Part shown: in pieces, positions 1 to 8,257 of the stretch
How the letters are laid out: every line of letters starts with the position of its first letter
Position numbering within the stretch: position 1 is the first letter of the stretch
Assembly: GCA_016861105.1 (NCBI GenBank)
Contig: BOKS01000001.1
Span: 496,001-560,000 of the forward strand
DNA length: 64,000 nucleotides
From: Betaproteobacteria bacterium
Lineage (GTDB): Bacteria > Pseudomonadota > Gammaproteobacteria > Burkholderiales > Casimicrobiaceae
Direction of reading: 5' to 3'
The notes under the pieces: generated by a model
What the model saw: only the letters and a program-made list of their open reading frames with translations
What the model was told of the DNA's origin: nothing
The model's database searches: none
Translations under genes and position numbers: made by a program

Positions 1-959
1 TGCCACGCCGCCAGCGGCTGGACGCCGATGTGCACGCCGGCGGGCGTGCCGAACCGGCGCACCGGATCGAGGATCGCCTCGCCCCGCGCCGGATCGCCGG
101 CGTGGAACAGCGCGTAGATGACCACTTCCCTGCCGTGCACGGACGCGGGCAGGAAGGGCAGCGGCGGCGCCTTGCGCAGGACGACCCAGGCGGCCGCGTC
201 GTCCGGCAATCCGGCGGCGAAGTCCCGGTAGCGCGCCAGCGCGGCGCGCGCCTGCTCGATCGGGTAGACCACGAGCCCGGCGAGCACCTGGGGGCCGACG
301 GGGTGCAGGCGGAACTCGAAGCGCGTCACCACGCCGAAGTTGCCGCCGCCGCCGCGGATGGCCCAGAACAGGTCGGCGTGCTCGGCCTCGCTGGCGCGCA
401 GGAACTTCCCGTCCGCGGTGACGACGTCGGCCGCCTGCAGGTTGTCGATGGTCATGCCGAGCTTGCGCGACAGCCATCCGAACCCGCCGCCCAGCGTCAG
501 GCCGGCGATGCCGGTCGTCGAGTTGATGCCCATCGGCACGGCCAGCCCGAACGCCTGGGTCTCGTGGTCGACGTCGCCCAGCGTGGCGCCGGCGCCCACG
601 TGCGCGGTGCGCGACGCCGGATCCACGCGCACCAAATTCATGCGCGACAGGTCGATCATCATTCCGCCCTCGCACACCGCCGATCCCGCGATGTTGTGAC
701 CCCCGCTGCGCACGGCGAGCAGCAGCCCGTTGTCGCGCGCGAAGTCCACGGCCCGCATCACGTCCGCGGCGCCCGTGCAGCGCACGACGAGCGCGGGACG
801 CCGGTCGATCATCGCGTTCCAGATCGTCCGCGAGGCGTCGTACTCGGCGTCGCCGGGGCGCAGCAGCGCTCCGCGCAGGCCCGCGCGCAGCGTCTCGACG
901 CGCGCGCCGTCGACGGCCCGCGCCGTCCCGTCGGACCCCTTGATCGTCATTGCACCCAT
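1..959 (-). CDS. FAD-binding oxidoreductase, berberine-bridge-enzyme type (C-terminus outside window)
   Basis: This is a flavoprotein oxidase or dehydrogenase that likely oxidises an alcohol, sugar or amine; the substrate cannot be told. The PCMH-type FAD domain is clear: RSGGHNIAG carries the His that is covalently flavinylated in many BBE enzymes, and it is followed by GAGATLGDVD and a GGGFGWLSRKLG loop. A second conserved stretch reads IRGGGGNFGVVTRFEF. The second flavin-linking Cys of bicovalent members is not seen. The ATG at 959 was chosen because AGGAGGG lies 5 to 11 bases upstream and the protein then begins MGAMTIKG. The reading frame is still open at base 1, so the BBE C-terminal domain is cut off by the window edge. 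Confidence 0.88.
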   Translation of the reverse strand, partial: MGAMTIKGSDGTARAVDGARVETLRAGLRGALLRPGDAEYDASRTIWNAMIDRRPALVVRCTGAADVMRAVDFARDNGLLLAVRSGGHNIAGSAVCEGGMMIDLSRMNLVRVDPASRTAHVGAGATLGDVDHETQAFGLAVPMGINSTTGIAGLTLGGGFGWLSRKLGMTIDNLQAADVVTADGKFLRASEAEHADLFWAIRGGGGNFGVVTRFEFRLHPVGPQVLAGLVVYPIEQARAALARYRDFAAGLPDDAAAWVVLRKAPPLPFLPASVHGREVVIYALFHAGDPARGEAILDPVRRFGTPAGVHIGVQPLAAW

Positions 960-1262
960 CGTGCCCTCCTGTGCCTGGCGCGTGCGCCGCGCCGGGTCGT
1001 CGCGTGAAGTCGCCTCGCCACCGTCCCCTTCCGTCGGGCACGGGCCGGGGGAGGCGACGGACACCGTGTCGTGTGCCGCGACGCGAAGTGTAGGAAGCCG
1101 ATGTATCCGGCGAATGTCCGTGCCGGTCCGTTTGTATCGCAGATGTATTCCGCGGGACGCGCCGTCCCGCCCGCAGCCGTCCTCGCGCACCCCGCCGGGG
1201 CAGGTGCAGGACGGGCGCGAGGTGTTCCGCCGCATCGTGCGGGGCACGCCGCCGCCGGCGCG
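960..1262. other. Intergenic region with a TGTAT motif cluster
   Basis: No convincing gene is seen in these 303 bases. The half nearest the oxidase gene holds three TGTATC/TGTATT hexamers (about 1102, 1133 and 1144), listed separately. The rest is GC-rich and featureless to the eye. It should hold the promoter of the minus-strand oxidase gene and the 3' end of the exporter transcript. Confidence 0.5.
1102..1149. promoter_or_regulatory. Candidate operator: three TGTATC/T motifs
   Basis: TGTATC occurs at 1102 and 1133 and TGTATT at 1144, in the same orientation. The last two are spaced 11 bases apart, about one helical turn. They are AT-rich islands in a very GC-rich region and lie 143 to 190 bases upstream of the start of the oxidase gene at 959. 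This suggests a regulator-binding array, but the regulator is unknown and chance is not excluded. Confidence 0.3.
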
Positions 1263-2171
1263 TCACGGCGCGGCGCTGACGAGCACGATGCCGGCGACCA
1301 CGAGCACGATGCCCGCGATCTCGCGCCAGCTGACGTGTTCGCGGAACAGCTGCCGCGACAGCACGTAGCTGTAGAGGAGCTCGACGAGGCCGACGACGCG
1401 CACGTCCACCGCGCTGCGCATCGCGAAGGCGGTCAGCCACCCCATCGACGCCGCGGCGCCGGCGAATCCCGCGAGCAGCGACACGCGCCACGCGCGCGCG
1501 ACCGCGGCCAGGCCGGCGCGCTCGCGCACGGCGAGCCACGCGCCCAGCAGCGCCGTCTGCAGCGCCTGCGCGAACACGAGCGCGAAGATCCCCTCGACCC
1601 ACGGCTGCGGGTGGTCGAGCGCGAGCGCCGCCGCCCGGTAGCCGACGACCGACAGCGCGAAGCAGGTGCCGGAGGCGAGGCCCAGCGCGGCCGCGGGCGA
1701 GAACCACGTGGCGAGACCCGCCCCGCGCTCGGCGCCGGGCTTGACCGACAGCAGCACGACGCCGGCGGTGGCGAGCGCGATCGAGCCGATCCCCGCGAGC
1801 GTGGGGACCTCGGCCAGCAGCAGGATCGACAGCACGCCGATCTGCACGATCTCCGTCTTGGAGAAGGCGACGGCGACGACGAAGCTGCGCTGGTCCATGG
1901 CCGCGACGAGGAACGCCGTCGCCGTGAGCTGCGCGACGGCGCCGACGGCGAGCCAGCCCAGGAAGGTCGCGCTCGCATCGGGCAGCGTCACGCCGGCCGC
2001 GATCAACGCGCCCAGCGCGCAGGCGGCGAACGGCAGGCCGAACACGAAGCGCACGAACGTCGCCGGCAGCGTGCCGACCGACTTCACCAGACCCCGCTGC
2101 GCCGCGTTGCGCAGCGTCTGCGCGGCGGCGGCGGCCAGCACGACGGGGATCCACAGCCAGTCCCCGTCCAT
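1263..2171 (-). CDS. EamA/DMT family membrane transporter
   Basis: A 302-residue inner-membrane protein of the drug/metabolite transporter superfamily, probably an exporter of a small metabolite. About ten hydrophobic segments run along the whole chain, in the two tandem five-helix halves typical of EamA proteins (about 285 to 310 residues). The ATG at 2171 (MDGDWLWIP) is preferred because the upstream extension to 2357 is arginine-rich and not hydrophobic. It lies 76 bases downstream of pxpA on the same strand and may be co-transcribed with the 5-oxoprolinase genes, but the substrate is not shown by the sequence. Confidence 0.85.
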   Translation of the reverse strand: MDGDWLWIPVVLAAAAAQTLRNAAQRGLVKSVGTLPATFVRFVFGLPFAACALGALIAAGVTLPDASATFLGWLAVGAVAQLTATAFLVAAMDQRSFVVAVAFSKTEIVQIGVLSILLLAEVPTLAGIGSIALATAGVVLLSVKPGAERGAGLATWFSPAAALGLASGTCFALSVVGYRAAALALDHPQPWVEGIFALVFAQALQTALLGAWLAVRERAGLAAVARAWRVSLLAGFAGAAASMGWLTAFAMRSAVDVRVVGLVELLYSYVLSRQLFREHVSWREIAGIVLVVAGIVLVSAAP

Positions 2172-2247
2172 CACCGCGCATCCGTGCGCGCCGGACGGCG
2201 CGTCCTCGCCGCCGCGCGTGGCGGGCGGCGGGCCCCGCGGCCGGCGG

Positions 2248-3006
2248 TCAACCGGCCACCTTGACCTCGATGCCGCGCTCGGCGAGCGCGCCCCGCAGCG
2301 CCTTCGCGAACGCCACCGCCCCCGGCTGGTCGCCGTGAAGGCAGAGCGTCTCCGCACGGATCGGCACGTCCACGCCGTCGACGCTGCGCACCCTGCCCTC
2401 CCCGACCATGCTCAGCACCTGCGCCACGGACTGCGCCTCGTCGGTGATCATCGCGCCGGGCCGGCCGCGCGGCGTGAGCGTGCCGTCCGCCTGGTAGGTC
2501 CGGTCGGCGAAGACTTCGCCGATCGCCCGCACGCCGTGGCGTTGCGCCGCGCCGATCATCGCGCTTCCGGAGAGCCCGTAGAGCAGCACGCCGCCGCCGA
2601 GGTCCTTCACCGCACCGGCGATGGCATCGGCGAGCGCGTCGTCCGTGGCCGCCATGTTGTACAGCGCGCCGTGCGCCTTGACGTGGTGCAGCGCCGCACC
2701 GGCCGCGCGCGCGAACGCGGCCACCGCGCCGGCCTGGTAGACCACGAGGTCGTAGGCCTCGCGCGGCGTGACCTTCATGACGCGCCGCCCGAAGCCCGCC
2801 AGGTCGGGCAGCGACGGATGCGCACCGATCGCCACGCCGTGCGCCACGGCGAGGCGCACGGTGTCGCGGATCGTGCCGGGGTCGCCGGCGTGGAATCCGG
2901 CGGCGACGTTGGCCGACGTGATCAACGGCATGATCGCGGCGTCGTCGCCCATCGTCCAGGCGCCGAAGCTCTCGCCCATGTCGCAGTTGAGGTCGATGCT
3001 CTTCAT
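2248..3006 (-). CDS. pxpA: 5-oxoprolinase subunit A (LamB/YcsF family)
   Basis: Subunit of the bacterial ATP-dependent 5-oxoprolinase, which opens pyroglutamate to glutamate in the cytoplasm. The 252-residue protein begins MKSIDLNCDMGESFG, the family signature. It continues with the conserved stretches SANVAAGFHAGDP, GAHPSLPDLAGFGRR, VKAHGALYN and EVFADRTY. Length fits the family (about 245 to 255). The ATG at 3006 overlaps the stop of pxpC as ATGA, so translation is probably coupled. It is the last gene of the pxpB-pxpC-pxpA set, and all three subunits are present and look intact. Confidence 0.96.
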   Translation of the reverse strand: MKSIDLNCDMGESFGAWTMGDDAAIMPLITSANVAAGFHAGDPGTIRDTVRLAVAHGVAIGAHPSLPDLAGFGRRVMKVTPREAYDLVVYQAGAVAAFARAAGAALHHVKAHGALYNMAATDDALADAIAGAVKDLGGGVLLYGLSGSAMIGAAQRHGVRAIGEVFADRTYQADGTLTPRGRPGAMITDEAQSVAQVLSMVGEGRVRSVDGVDVPIRAETLCLHGDQPGAVAFAKALRGALAERGIEVKVAG

Positions 3007-4022
3007 TCGTGATACTCCCAGCGCAATCGCTCGGTGAGGTCGCGGACGCGGCGCGCCAGCGCCTCGCGTGCCGCGTCGGCGTGGTCCAGCGACACGCGCT
3101 CGAAGCGCAGCGAGCGCCCCGGCGGCACCTGCGCGAGCAGCGCGACGTCGGCCGAGATCACCTCGGCGATGCGCGGATAGCCGCCGGTCGTCTGGCGGTC
3201 CGCCATCAGCACGATCGGCTGTCCCGCCGGCGGCACCTGCACGGTGCCCAGCCCGACCGACTGCGAGACGATGTCGCGCCGCAGCGTCGAGGCGAGCGCG
3301 GGACCCGCCAGGCGATAGCCCATGCGGTTCGACTCGGGCAGCACCCGCCACGGCGCGTCGACGAGCGCGGCGCGCGCGGCGGCGTCGAAGGCGTCCGCGT
3401 GCACGCCGTCGACGACACGCACGACGATCGGATCGGTCGCCGGCAGCGTGAGCATCGGTGCCGACCAGCGCACGCTCGCCGCGGCAGCGCCCAGGGGACG
3501 GGTCCGTCCTCCGCGCCGCAGGCGCTCGTAGCGCGAGGCGGACAGCTTCGCCACGCCAGCGACGAGCGGCAGCCGGCTCCCCGCCGCCACCGCCCTGCCG
3601 TCGAGCCCGCCGAATGCGCCGGGCAGGTAGGTGCTGCGCGAGTGCAGCACCGGCGCGACGTCGATGCCGCCGGCGGCCGCGAGATAGCCGAAGGCGCCGT
3701 CGGCCGCGCGGCCCACGCGCAGCTTCGCGCCGGCCCTCACCAGCACCGGGCGGGCGATGGGCATCGGCGCGTCGTCGAGCTGCGGCTCGAAGCGCGCGCC
3801 GTGCAGCGCGACGAGCACGTCCCGCTCGAACGCGAGCTGCGGGCCCGCGAGTGCGATCTCGAGCGTCGCCTCGTCGCCTTCGTTGCCCACCAGCGCGTTC
3901 GCCACGACGTGCGACACGCGGTCCATCGCGCCGCCGGGCACGATGGCGAGGTGCTGCATGCCGGCGCGGCCGAGGTCCTGGACGCTCGCGAGCACGCCCG
4001 CGCGCAGCACGCGCAGCGTCAT
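3003..4022 (-). CDS. pxpC: 5-oxoprolinase subunit C (biotin-dependent carboxylase-like domain)
   Basis: Second component of the PxpABC 5-oxoprolinase; its fold is shared with the AHS2 domain of urea amidolyase and allophanate hydrolase subunit 2. The 339-residue protein begins MTLRVLRAGVLASVQDLGR, the usual start of this family. It holds the conserved stretches PGGAMD, NALVGN, GYRLAGP and QPIVLMADRQTTGGYPRI. Both ends overlap neighbours by four bases (ATGA), placing it between pxpB and pxpA in one translationally coupled unit. Confidence 0.95.
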   Translation of the reverse strand: MTLRVLRAGVLASVQDLGRAGMQHLAIVPGGAMDRVSHVVANALVGNEGDEATLEIALAGPQLAFERDVLVALHGARFEPQLDDAPMPIARPVLVRAGAKLRVGRAADGAFGYLAAAGGIDVAPVLHSRSTYLPGAFGGLDGRAVAAGSRLPLVAGVAKLSASRYERLRRGGRTRPLGAAAASVRWSAPMLTLPATDPIVVRVVDGVHADAFDAAARAALVDAPWRVLPESNRMGYRLAGPALASTLRRDIVSQSVGLGTVQVPPAGQPIVLMADRQTTGGYPRIAEVISADVALLAQVPPGRSLRFERVSLDHADAAREALARRVRDLTERLRWEYHE

Positions 4023-4795
4023 CGGCCCGCCCTCCCGCGTGGCGGCCGCCCGGCGGCGCTCGCAGCCTCCGACGCCATGCGCGCGAACGCCGCCGCGTCG
4101 ATCGGCACGAACGCGACGCGGTCGCCGGCCTGGAGCACGCTCGGCGGCTCGCGCGCCGGGTCGAACATGGCGAGCGGCGTGCGCCCGATCACGTTCCAGC
4201 CGCCGGGCGTGGCGAACGGGTACACCGCCGTCTGCCCCGCCGCGATGGCCACCGATCCCGCGTCAAGCCGCGCACGCGGTGTCGGGCGGCGCGGCACGGC
4301 AAGCCGCGCGTCGAGCCCGCCGATGTAGGCGAAGCCGGGGGCGAAACCCATCATCAGCACGCGATGCTGCGAGGCGACGTGCAGCCGCACGACCTCGTCC
4401 GCCGACAGGCCGGTGGCCGTCGCGACGTCGGCGAGATCGGGGGCGAAGGCCGCGTCGTAGCAGACAGGGACGGCGACCGGCGGGCGTTCGTCGGATGCGT
4501 CGGTGCCGGGCGCGTGGTGCAGCGCGGTCAGCAGCAGGTCGTGAAGGCGGGCGCGCAGCGACCGCGCCTGATCGGCCGTCAGCGCGGAGAAGTGCACCGT
4601 GACGGTCGCGATCGCGCCGACGACGTCGGTGACGCCGTCCACCTCCGCGACCCGGACCATCGCAGCAACGCGCTGCGCGCGCTCGTTCGCGGCGAGGTCG
4701 ATCGCGTCGGCGAGCTCCAGCATGACGGCGGCGTCGCCCACCGGCACGACGCGCGGCGCAAACGGCTGCGAACGCGGGCTGGTGACCATCGGCAC
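4019..4795 (-). CDS. pxpB: 5-oxoprolinase subunit B (KipI/AHS1 family)
   Basis: First gene of the pxpBCA operon and partner of PxpC in 5-oxoproline cleavage. The 258-residue protein shows the AHS1/KipI features: VVPVGDAAVMLEL near the N-terminus, VTVHFSALTADQ in the middle, then HRVLMMGFAPGFAYIGGLD and a final GGWNVIGRTPLAMFDP. The annotated start gives MPMVTS; the second Met (4789) is equally possible. In Bacillus the homologue KipI inhibits sporulation kinase KinA, but the operon context here points to the 5-oxoprolinase role. Confidence 0.95.
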   Translation of the reverse strand: MPMVTSPRSQPFAPRVVPVGDAAVMLELADAIDLAANERAQRVAAMVRVAEVDGVTDVVGAIATVTVHFSALTADQARSLRARLHDLLLTALHHAPGTDASDERPPVAVPVCYDAAFAPDLADVATATGLSADEVVRLHVASQHRVLMMGFAPGFAYIGGLDARLAVPRRPTPRARLDAGSVAIAAGQTAVYPFATPGGWNVIGRTPLAMFDPAREPPSVLQAGDRVAFVPIDAAAFARMASEAASAAGRPPRGRAGR

Positions 4796-4870
4796 AGTGT
4801 CGCACGCTTCGCTGCACGCGCGGCGCGGGCTCGCGCCGTCTCGCCCGCCCCGGCCGCCGGCGCTGCGGCG

Positions 4871-5194
4871 TCACGCGCCCGCGGGATCCCCCGGCGCAAC
4901 CCGCCACTCAGGTTCCTCGAACTCGCCGATCACGGTGATCTCGCAGTGCTGCGCGTGCCGGTCGAGGATCGCGCGCACCGTGGCATCGCGCCGGTCGTCC
5001 TTCGCGTCGCGGTGCGCCTTCGAGTCCCACGTCGCGATCGCCAGCAGCGTGTCCGGCGCGCCGATCTTGCGGTGCAGCACCGTCCCGCGCGCGCCCGGCG
5101 TCCGCTGGATGATGGTGCTCGCCTCGATCCACGCCGCCGCGTACTCCTCGACCGTGTACCCCGGCTTCACGCGTACCTCGAAGATGAACTTCAT
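4871..5194 (-). CDS. Small dimeric alpha/beta-barrel (ABM-like) protein
   Basis: A 107-residue cytoplasmic protein that begins MKFIFEVRVKPGYTVEEYAA and continues with a beta-alpha-beta pattern (RGTVLHRKIGAPDTLLAIATW). This resembles the antibiotic-biosynthesis-monooxygenase and related dimeric alpha/beta-barrel families. The start at 5194 is supported by GGGAG about 6 bases upstream. It lies 75 bases upstream of pxpB on the same strand, but no link to 5-oxoproline is evident. Enzyme or simple stress-type barrel: function not known. Confidence 0.75.
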   Translation of the reverse strand: MKFIFEVRVKPGYTVEEYAAAWIEASTIIQRTPGARGTVLHRKIGAPDTLLAIATWDSKAHRDAKDDRRDATVRAILDRHAQHCEITVIGEFEEPEWRVAPGDPAGA

Positions 5195-5260
5195 GTCGGC
5201 TCCCGTCCGTCGTGCGCCGGATCCCCGCGAATGCGCGCGTGCGCCCGCCGCCGGTCGCGG

Positions 5261-6235
5261 CTACTCGACCACGGCGTCGGCACGCGCGACGAGCGCCGGC
5301 GGCAGCGAGACGCCCAGGCGCCGCGCGGTGCCGGCGTTGAGGACGAGCTCGAAGCGCGTCGCGAGCTCGACCGGAAGGTCCTGCGGCCGGGCGCCGCGCA
5401 GGATCCTGTCGACGTGGGCGGCGGCGCGGCGCGCCGCCCAGGCGAGGTCCGGCGCGTAGCTCGCGAGCATGCCCTGCTCCGCATACGCGCGCGCCCCGCC
5501 GACGGCGACCAGCCGGTGCCCCGACAGCGTGTCGGCGATGCGCTGCGCGTTCGCCACGAACAGCGGCTCCCCGAAGACCAGCACGGCGTCGGGACGCTGC
5601 GCGGCGATGGCACCGAGCGCGCGATCCAACGCGTCGGCGCGGCGCGCCTCGACGAACGTCAGCCGCAGGCCGAGCCGCACGGCCGCGGCGCGCGCCTCGT
5701 CCGCCATCTGCGCCTGGAACACCGCATTCGACGGGTTCCAGAGCGTCGCAATGCGCGTCGCCGCCGGCACCAGTTCGCGAACCATCTCGAGCTGCTTGCC
5801 GATGACCGCGGCGACCAGCCCCGCCGTCCCGGTGACGTTGCCGCCCGGACGGGCGAGATCGGCGACGAGCGCCGCACCCACGGGGTCGGACACGGCCACC
5901 ATCACGATGGGGATGGCTGCGGTGGCCGCCCGCGCGGCGACTGCCGCCTGCGTCAGGAAGGGGACGATGACGTCGGGCCCTGAACGCACGATCGCGGCGG
6001 CGAGCGCGGGAAGCCGCGCGAAGTCGCCGTCCGCGGAGTGGCGCTCGAGCACCACGTCGCGGCCCTCGGCGTACCCCAGCGCGCGCAGGCCGTCGCGGAA
6101 CGGCTCCTCGAGCGGATGTTCGGCGGGCAGCAGCAACGCGACGCGCGGTGCGGACCGGCCCGGCTGTGCGCCCGCCACGCAGGCGACGGCCAGCAGTCCC
6201 GTCGTCGTGCGTCGCAGGAATGCCCGGCGCTGCAT
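5261..6235 (-). CDS. ABC transporter substrate-binding protein (TrpX/PF04392-like)
   Basis: A 324-residue exported binding protein of the family often annotated ABC transporter substrate-binding (DUF534, TrpX-like), which usually binds small amino acids or aromatic compounds. It begins MQRRAFLRRTTTGLLAVACV, a twin-arginine-like or Sec leader ending near AQPGRSA. Conserved family stretches follow: VALLLPAEHP, GLRALGYAEGRDV, PDVIVPFLTQAAVAA, IPIVMVAVSDPVG and LARPGGNVTG. The Met at 6235 was chosen because it starts the leader; the open frame extends further but with arginine-rich sequence. The permease and ATPase genes that normally accompany it are not in the window. Confidence 0.87.
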   Translation of the reverse strand: MQRRAFLRRTTTGLLAVACVAGAQPGRSAPRVALLLPAEHPLEEPFRDGLRALGYAEGRDVVLERHSADGDFARLPALAAAIVRSGPDVIVPFLTQAAVAARAATAAIPIVMVAVSDPVGAALVADLARPGGNVTGTAGLVAAVIGKQLEMVRELVPAATRIATLWNPSNAVFQAQMADEARAAAVRLGLRLTFVEARRADALDRALGAIAAQRPDAVLVFGEPLFVANAQRIADTLSGHRLVAVGGARAYAEQGMLASYAPDLAWAARRAAAHVDRILRGARPQDLPVELATRFELVLNAGTARRLGVSLPPALVARADAVVE

Positions 6236-6333
6236 CGTGGGACCGCTCCGCCCGTTGGTATACACGTCGCGCATCCTACGCCGGGGCGGCACGGACGCGC
6301 GAGCGACCCGCGCGTGCCGCACGCGTCGCGCTC

Positions 6334-6339
6334 TATACT
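6334..6339 (+). promoter_or_regulatory. Candidate -10 box (TATACT) for yjbQ
   Basis: TATACT lies 64 bases upstream of the yjbQ start in GC-rich surroundings. No good -35 hexamer is seen at the usual spacing. A second AT island on the other strand (near 6256) could serve the divergent binding-protein gene. Confidence 0.4.
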
Positions 6340-6402
6340 GCCTCGGCGGCCGGCCCGCGAAGCTGCGTGGCCCTGCGACGGCCGGGCTTGCCGCGTGCGC
6401 GC

Positions 6403-6825
6403 ATGACGCAGACGACGCTGACCATCCGCACCCGCGGTCCGGGACTGCACGAGTTCACGGACGAGGTCTGCCGCTTCGTGCGCGACGCGGGCGCCGACGA
6501 GGCCCTGCTGACGCTCTTCGTCCAGCACACCTCGTGCTCGCTGTGCATCCAGGAGAATGCCGATCCGGACGTGCGGCGCGACCTCGACGCGTTCTTCCGG
6601 CGGCTCGTTCCGCCGTCGGACGCGCCCGGCATGGAGTGGATCGCGCACACCGCCGAGGGGCCGGACGACATGCCGGCGCACATCAAGGCCGCGCTGACGG
6701 CGGTGTCGCTGTCGATTCCGGTCGCGGCCGGGCGGCCCGCCCTCGGCACCTGGCAGGGCATCTATCTGTTCGAGCACCGCCACGGCTCGCACCAGCGGCG
6801 CGTGGTGGCGCACCTGACGCCGTGA
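6403..6825 (+). CDS. yjbQ: YjbQ/UPF0047 family protein (secondary thiamine-phosphate synthase type)
   Basis: A 140-residue cytoplasmic protein of the UPF0047/YjbQ family; some members show weak thiamine-phosphate synthase activity, but the physiological role is unsettled. Family motifs are complete: TLFVQHTSCSLCIQENAD (His in the conserved HTS), RRDLDAFF, DDMPAHIKAAL and the C-terminal GTWQGIYLFEHR. Length matches the family (about 130 to 140). The ATG at 6403 removes a long arginine-rich upstream extension. It is a stand-alone gene convergent with the DUF4112 gene, 27 bases away. Confidence 0.93.
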   Translation: MTQTTLTIRTRGPGLHEFTDEVCRFVRDAGADEALLTLFVQHTSCSLCIQENADPDVRRDLDAFFRRLVPPSDAPGMEWIAHTAEGPDDMPAHIKAALTAVSLSIPVAAGRPALGTWQGIYLFEHRHGSHQRRVVAHLTP

Positions 6826-6852
6826 GCCGGCGCGCAGGCGCGGCGGCGAGCC

Positions 6853-7356
6853 TCAGCGTCCCGGCGTGCCCTTCGTCTCGAGGATCTCGGCGTCGATCAC
6901 GTCGCCGTCGCGCACGCCACGGGCGTCGAGGAACGGCTCGCCCAGCTCCTTCTGCAGCAGCCGGAGATTGCGCACGTGCGCCTTGAAGTAGACGTCGAAG
7001 AGGTCGCCGGCGACCGGCACCGCGCCCACGGCGCTGTCGAGCAGCAGGTTGCCGATCATGCGCGCCTGCAGCCAGCGCGACGCGCCGAGCTTGCGCGCCT
7101 CCATGACGAGGTAGAGGCCGATCGCGCCGGCAACGACGTCGCCGAGCCCGGGCACGAGGCCGAGCACGGCGTCGAGGCCGACGCGCGTGCGCAGGCCGGG
7201 CACCTCGACAGCCGAGTCCATCAGGCGCGTGAGCGCGATCAGACGCTCCCGCGCCGCCTGCCGGCGCGGATCGGAACGGGGACCGGAGGCAGCGCGCGGG
7301 GCGCCGCGACGCGGGCGGCGGGCCGCGGTGGGCGGGAACATCGAGCGCGACGTCAT
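6853..7356 (-). CDS. DUF4112 family membrane-associated protein
   Basis: A 167-residue protein with a basic, proline/arginine-rich N-terminus followed by the DUF4112 core: LIALTRLMDSAVEVPG, VGLDAVLGLVPGLGDVVAG and IGNLLLDSAVGAVPVAGDLFD. The paired glycine-rich hydrophobic stretches suggest two membrane-embedded hairpins. The biochemical role of the family is unknown. The shared 213-base region upstream (7357 to 7570) separates it from the divergent IPTL-CTERM gene and should hold promoters for both. Confidence 0.85.
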   Translation of the reverse strand: MTSRSMFPPTAARRPRRGAPRAASGPRSDPRRQAARERLIALTRLMDSAVEVPGLRTRVGLDAVLGLVPGLGDVVAGAIGLYLVMEARKLGASRWLQARMIGNLLLDSAVGAVPVAGDLFDVYFKAHVRNLRLLQKELGEPFLDARGVRDGDVIDAEILETKGTPGR

Positions 7357-7570
7357 TTTCGGTAGATGCGCCCCCGCGCGCGCAGTTCAATGGCACGGAT
7401 GCAACATTCCACTGCCGCCTGCCGATATCGCATGACCTCGCCTTGAGCGGCCTTCCGAACGAACGTACACTCGGCACCGCCTGCTCGCCGCCCGGATCCG
7501 CTCCCGGGGGCGCCGCCGCGACAGTGTCGGGGCGGCGAGGCGCCGGGCCGCCACCAGGGGAGACAAGTCG

Positions 7571-8257
7571 ATGCGTTTGCCATCCGGCCTCGCGAAGGCC
7601 GCCGCCGCCGCCGCGCTGTTGCTGACCTTCGGATCCGCGCACGCGATCACGTTGACCTTCAACGACGCGATCGCGGGCCAGACGTCGTACTCGTTCGACC
7701 AGAATACCGACGGGATCGTCGACGCGGTGTTCTCGACGACCGACCCCTCCGGGTTCCTGACCTCCGGTCCCGGCGCGAACATGACCTACATCCAGGAGCC
7801 GGGGCTCGAGGGGACGACGACGCTGGCGCCGGACCTGCGCGTCGACTTCCCGCTCGGCGCCGTGGGCTCGCTCGGCTTCGGCTTCGCGATGTCGGCGGTC
7901 GCGAACTCGCCCACGCTGACGGTCACGTTCAACATCTACAGCGCGCAGGGTGTGCTGCTGGCGTCGACGACGGCGCTCGCCGCGTTCACGCAGCCGGTCC
8001 CGCCGACGAACAGCAACTTCCCCGAAGGCACGGTGACCCTGCCCTTCGCCGGGACGGCCGCCTACGCGACGCTGGACTTCAACAGCGCGAACGCGTCGCG
8101 GTACATCATCGACAACTTCACCGGCACGTTCGGCAGCAACGAGCGTCCGGTGGTCGCGCCGGCGGCGATCCCGACGCTGTCCGAGTGGGGCCTGATCCTC
8201 ACGAGCCTGCTGCTCGCGGCGCTCGCCGTCGCGGTCCTGCGGCGGCGGGCCGCGTGA
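7571..8257 (+). CDS. Exported protein with IPTL-CTERM sorting domain
   Basis: A 228-residue secreted protein. Residues 1 to about 25 form a Sec signal peptide ending SAHA. The middle is a beta-rich domain (about 26 to 195) rich in Thr, Ser, Asn and Phe with no recognised catalytic motif. The tail is a textbook IPTL-CTERM: AIPTLSEWGLILTSLLLAA, one membrane span and a final RRR cluster. In the known scheme such tails are processed by an exosortase (XrtH type) and the protein is delivered to the envelope or surface polymer; no exosortase lies in this window. AGGGGAG lies 5 to 11 bases before the ATG. The stop overlaps the GTG start of the next gene. Confidence 0.88.
   Translation: MRLPSGLAKAAAAAALLLTFGSAHAITLTFNDAIAGQTSYSFDQNTDGIVDAVFSTTDPSGFLTSGPGANMTYIQEPGLEGTTTLAPDLRVDFPLGAVGSLGFGFAMSAVANSPTLTVTFNIYSAQGVLLASTTALAAFTQPVPPTNSNFPEGTVTLPFAGTAAYATLDFNSANASRYIIDNFTGTFGSNERPVVAPAAIPTLSEWGLILTSLLLAALAVAVLRRRAA

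Noticed and set aside
5208-5260. Possible gene in the spacer between the ABM-like gene and the binding-protein gene
   Set aside because: Too short, with no start or ribosome-binding site.
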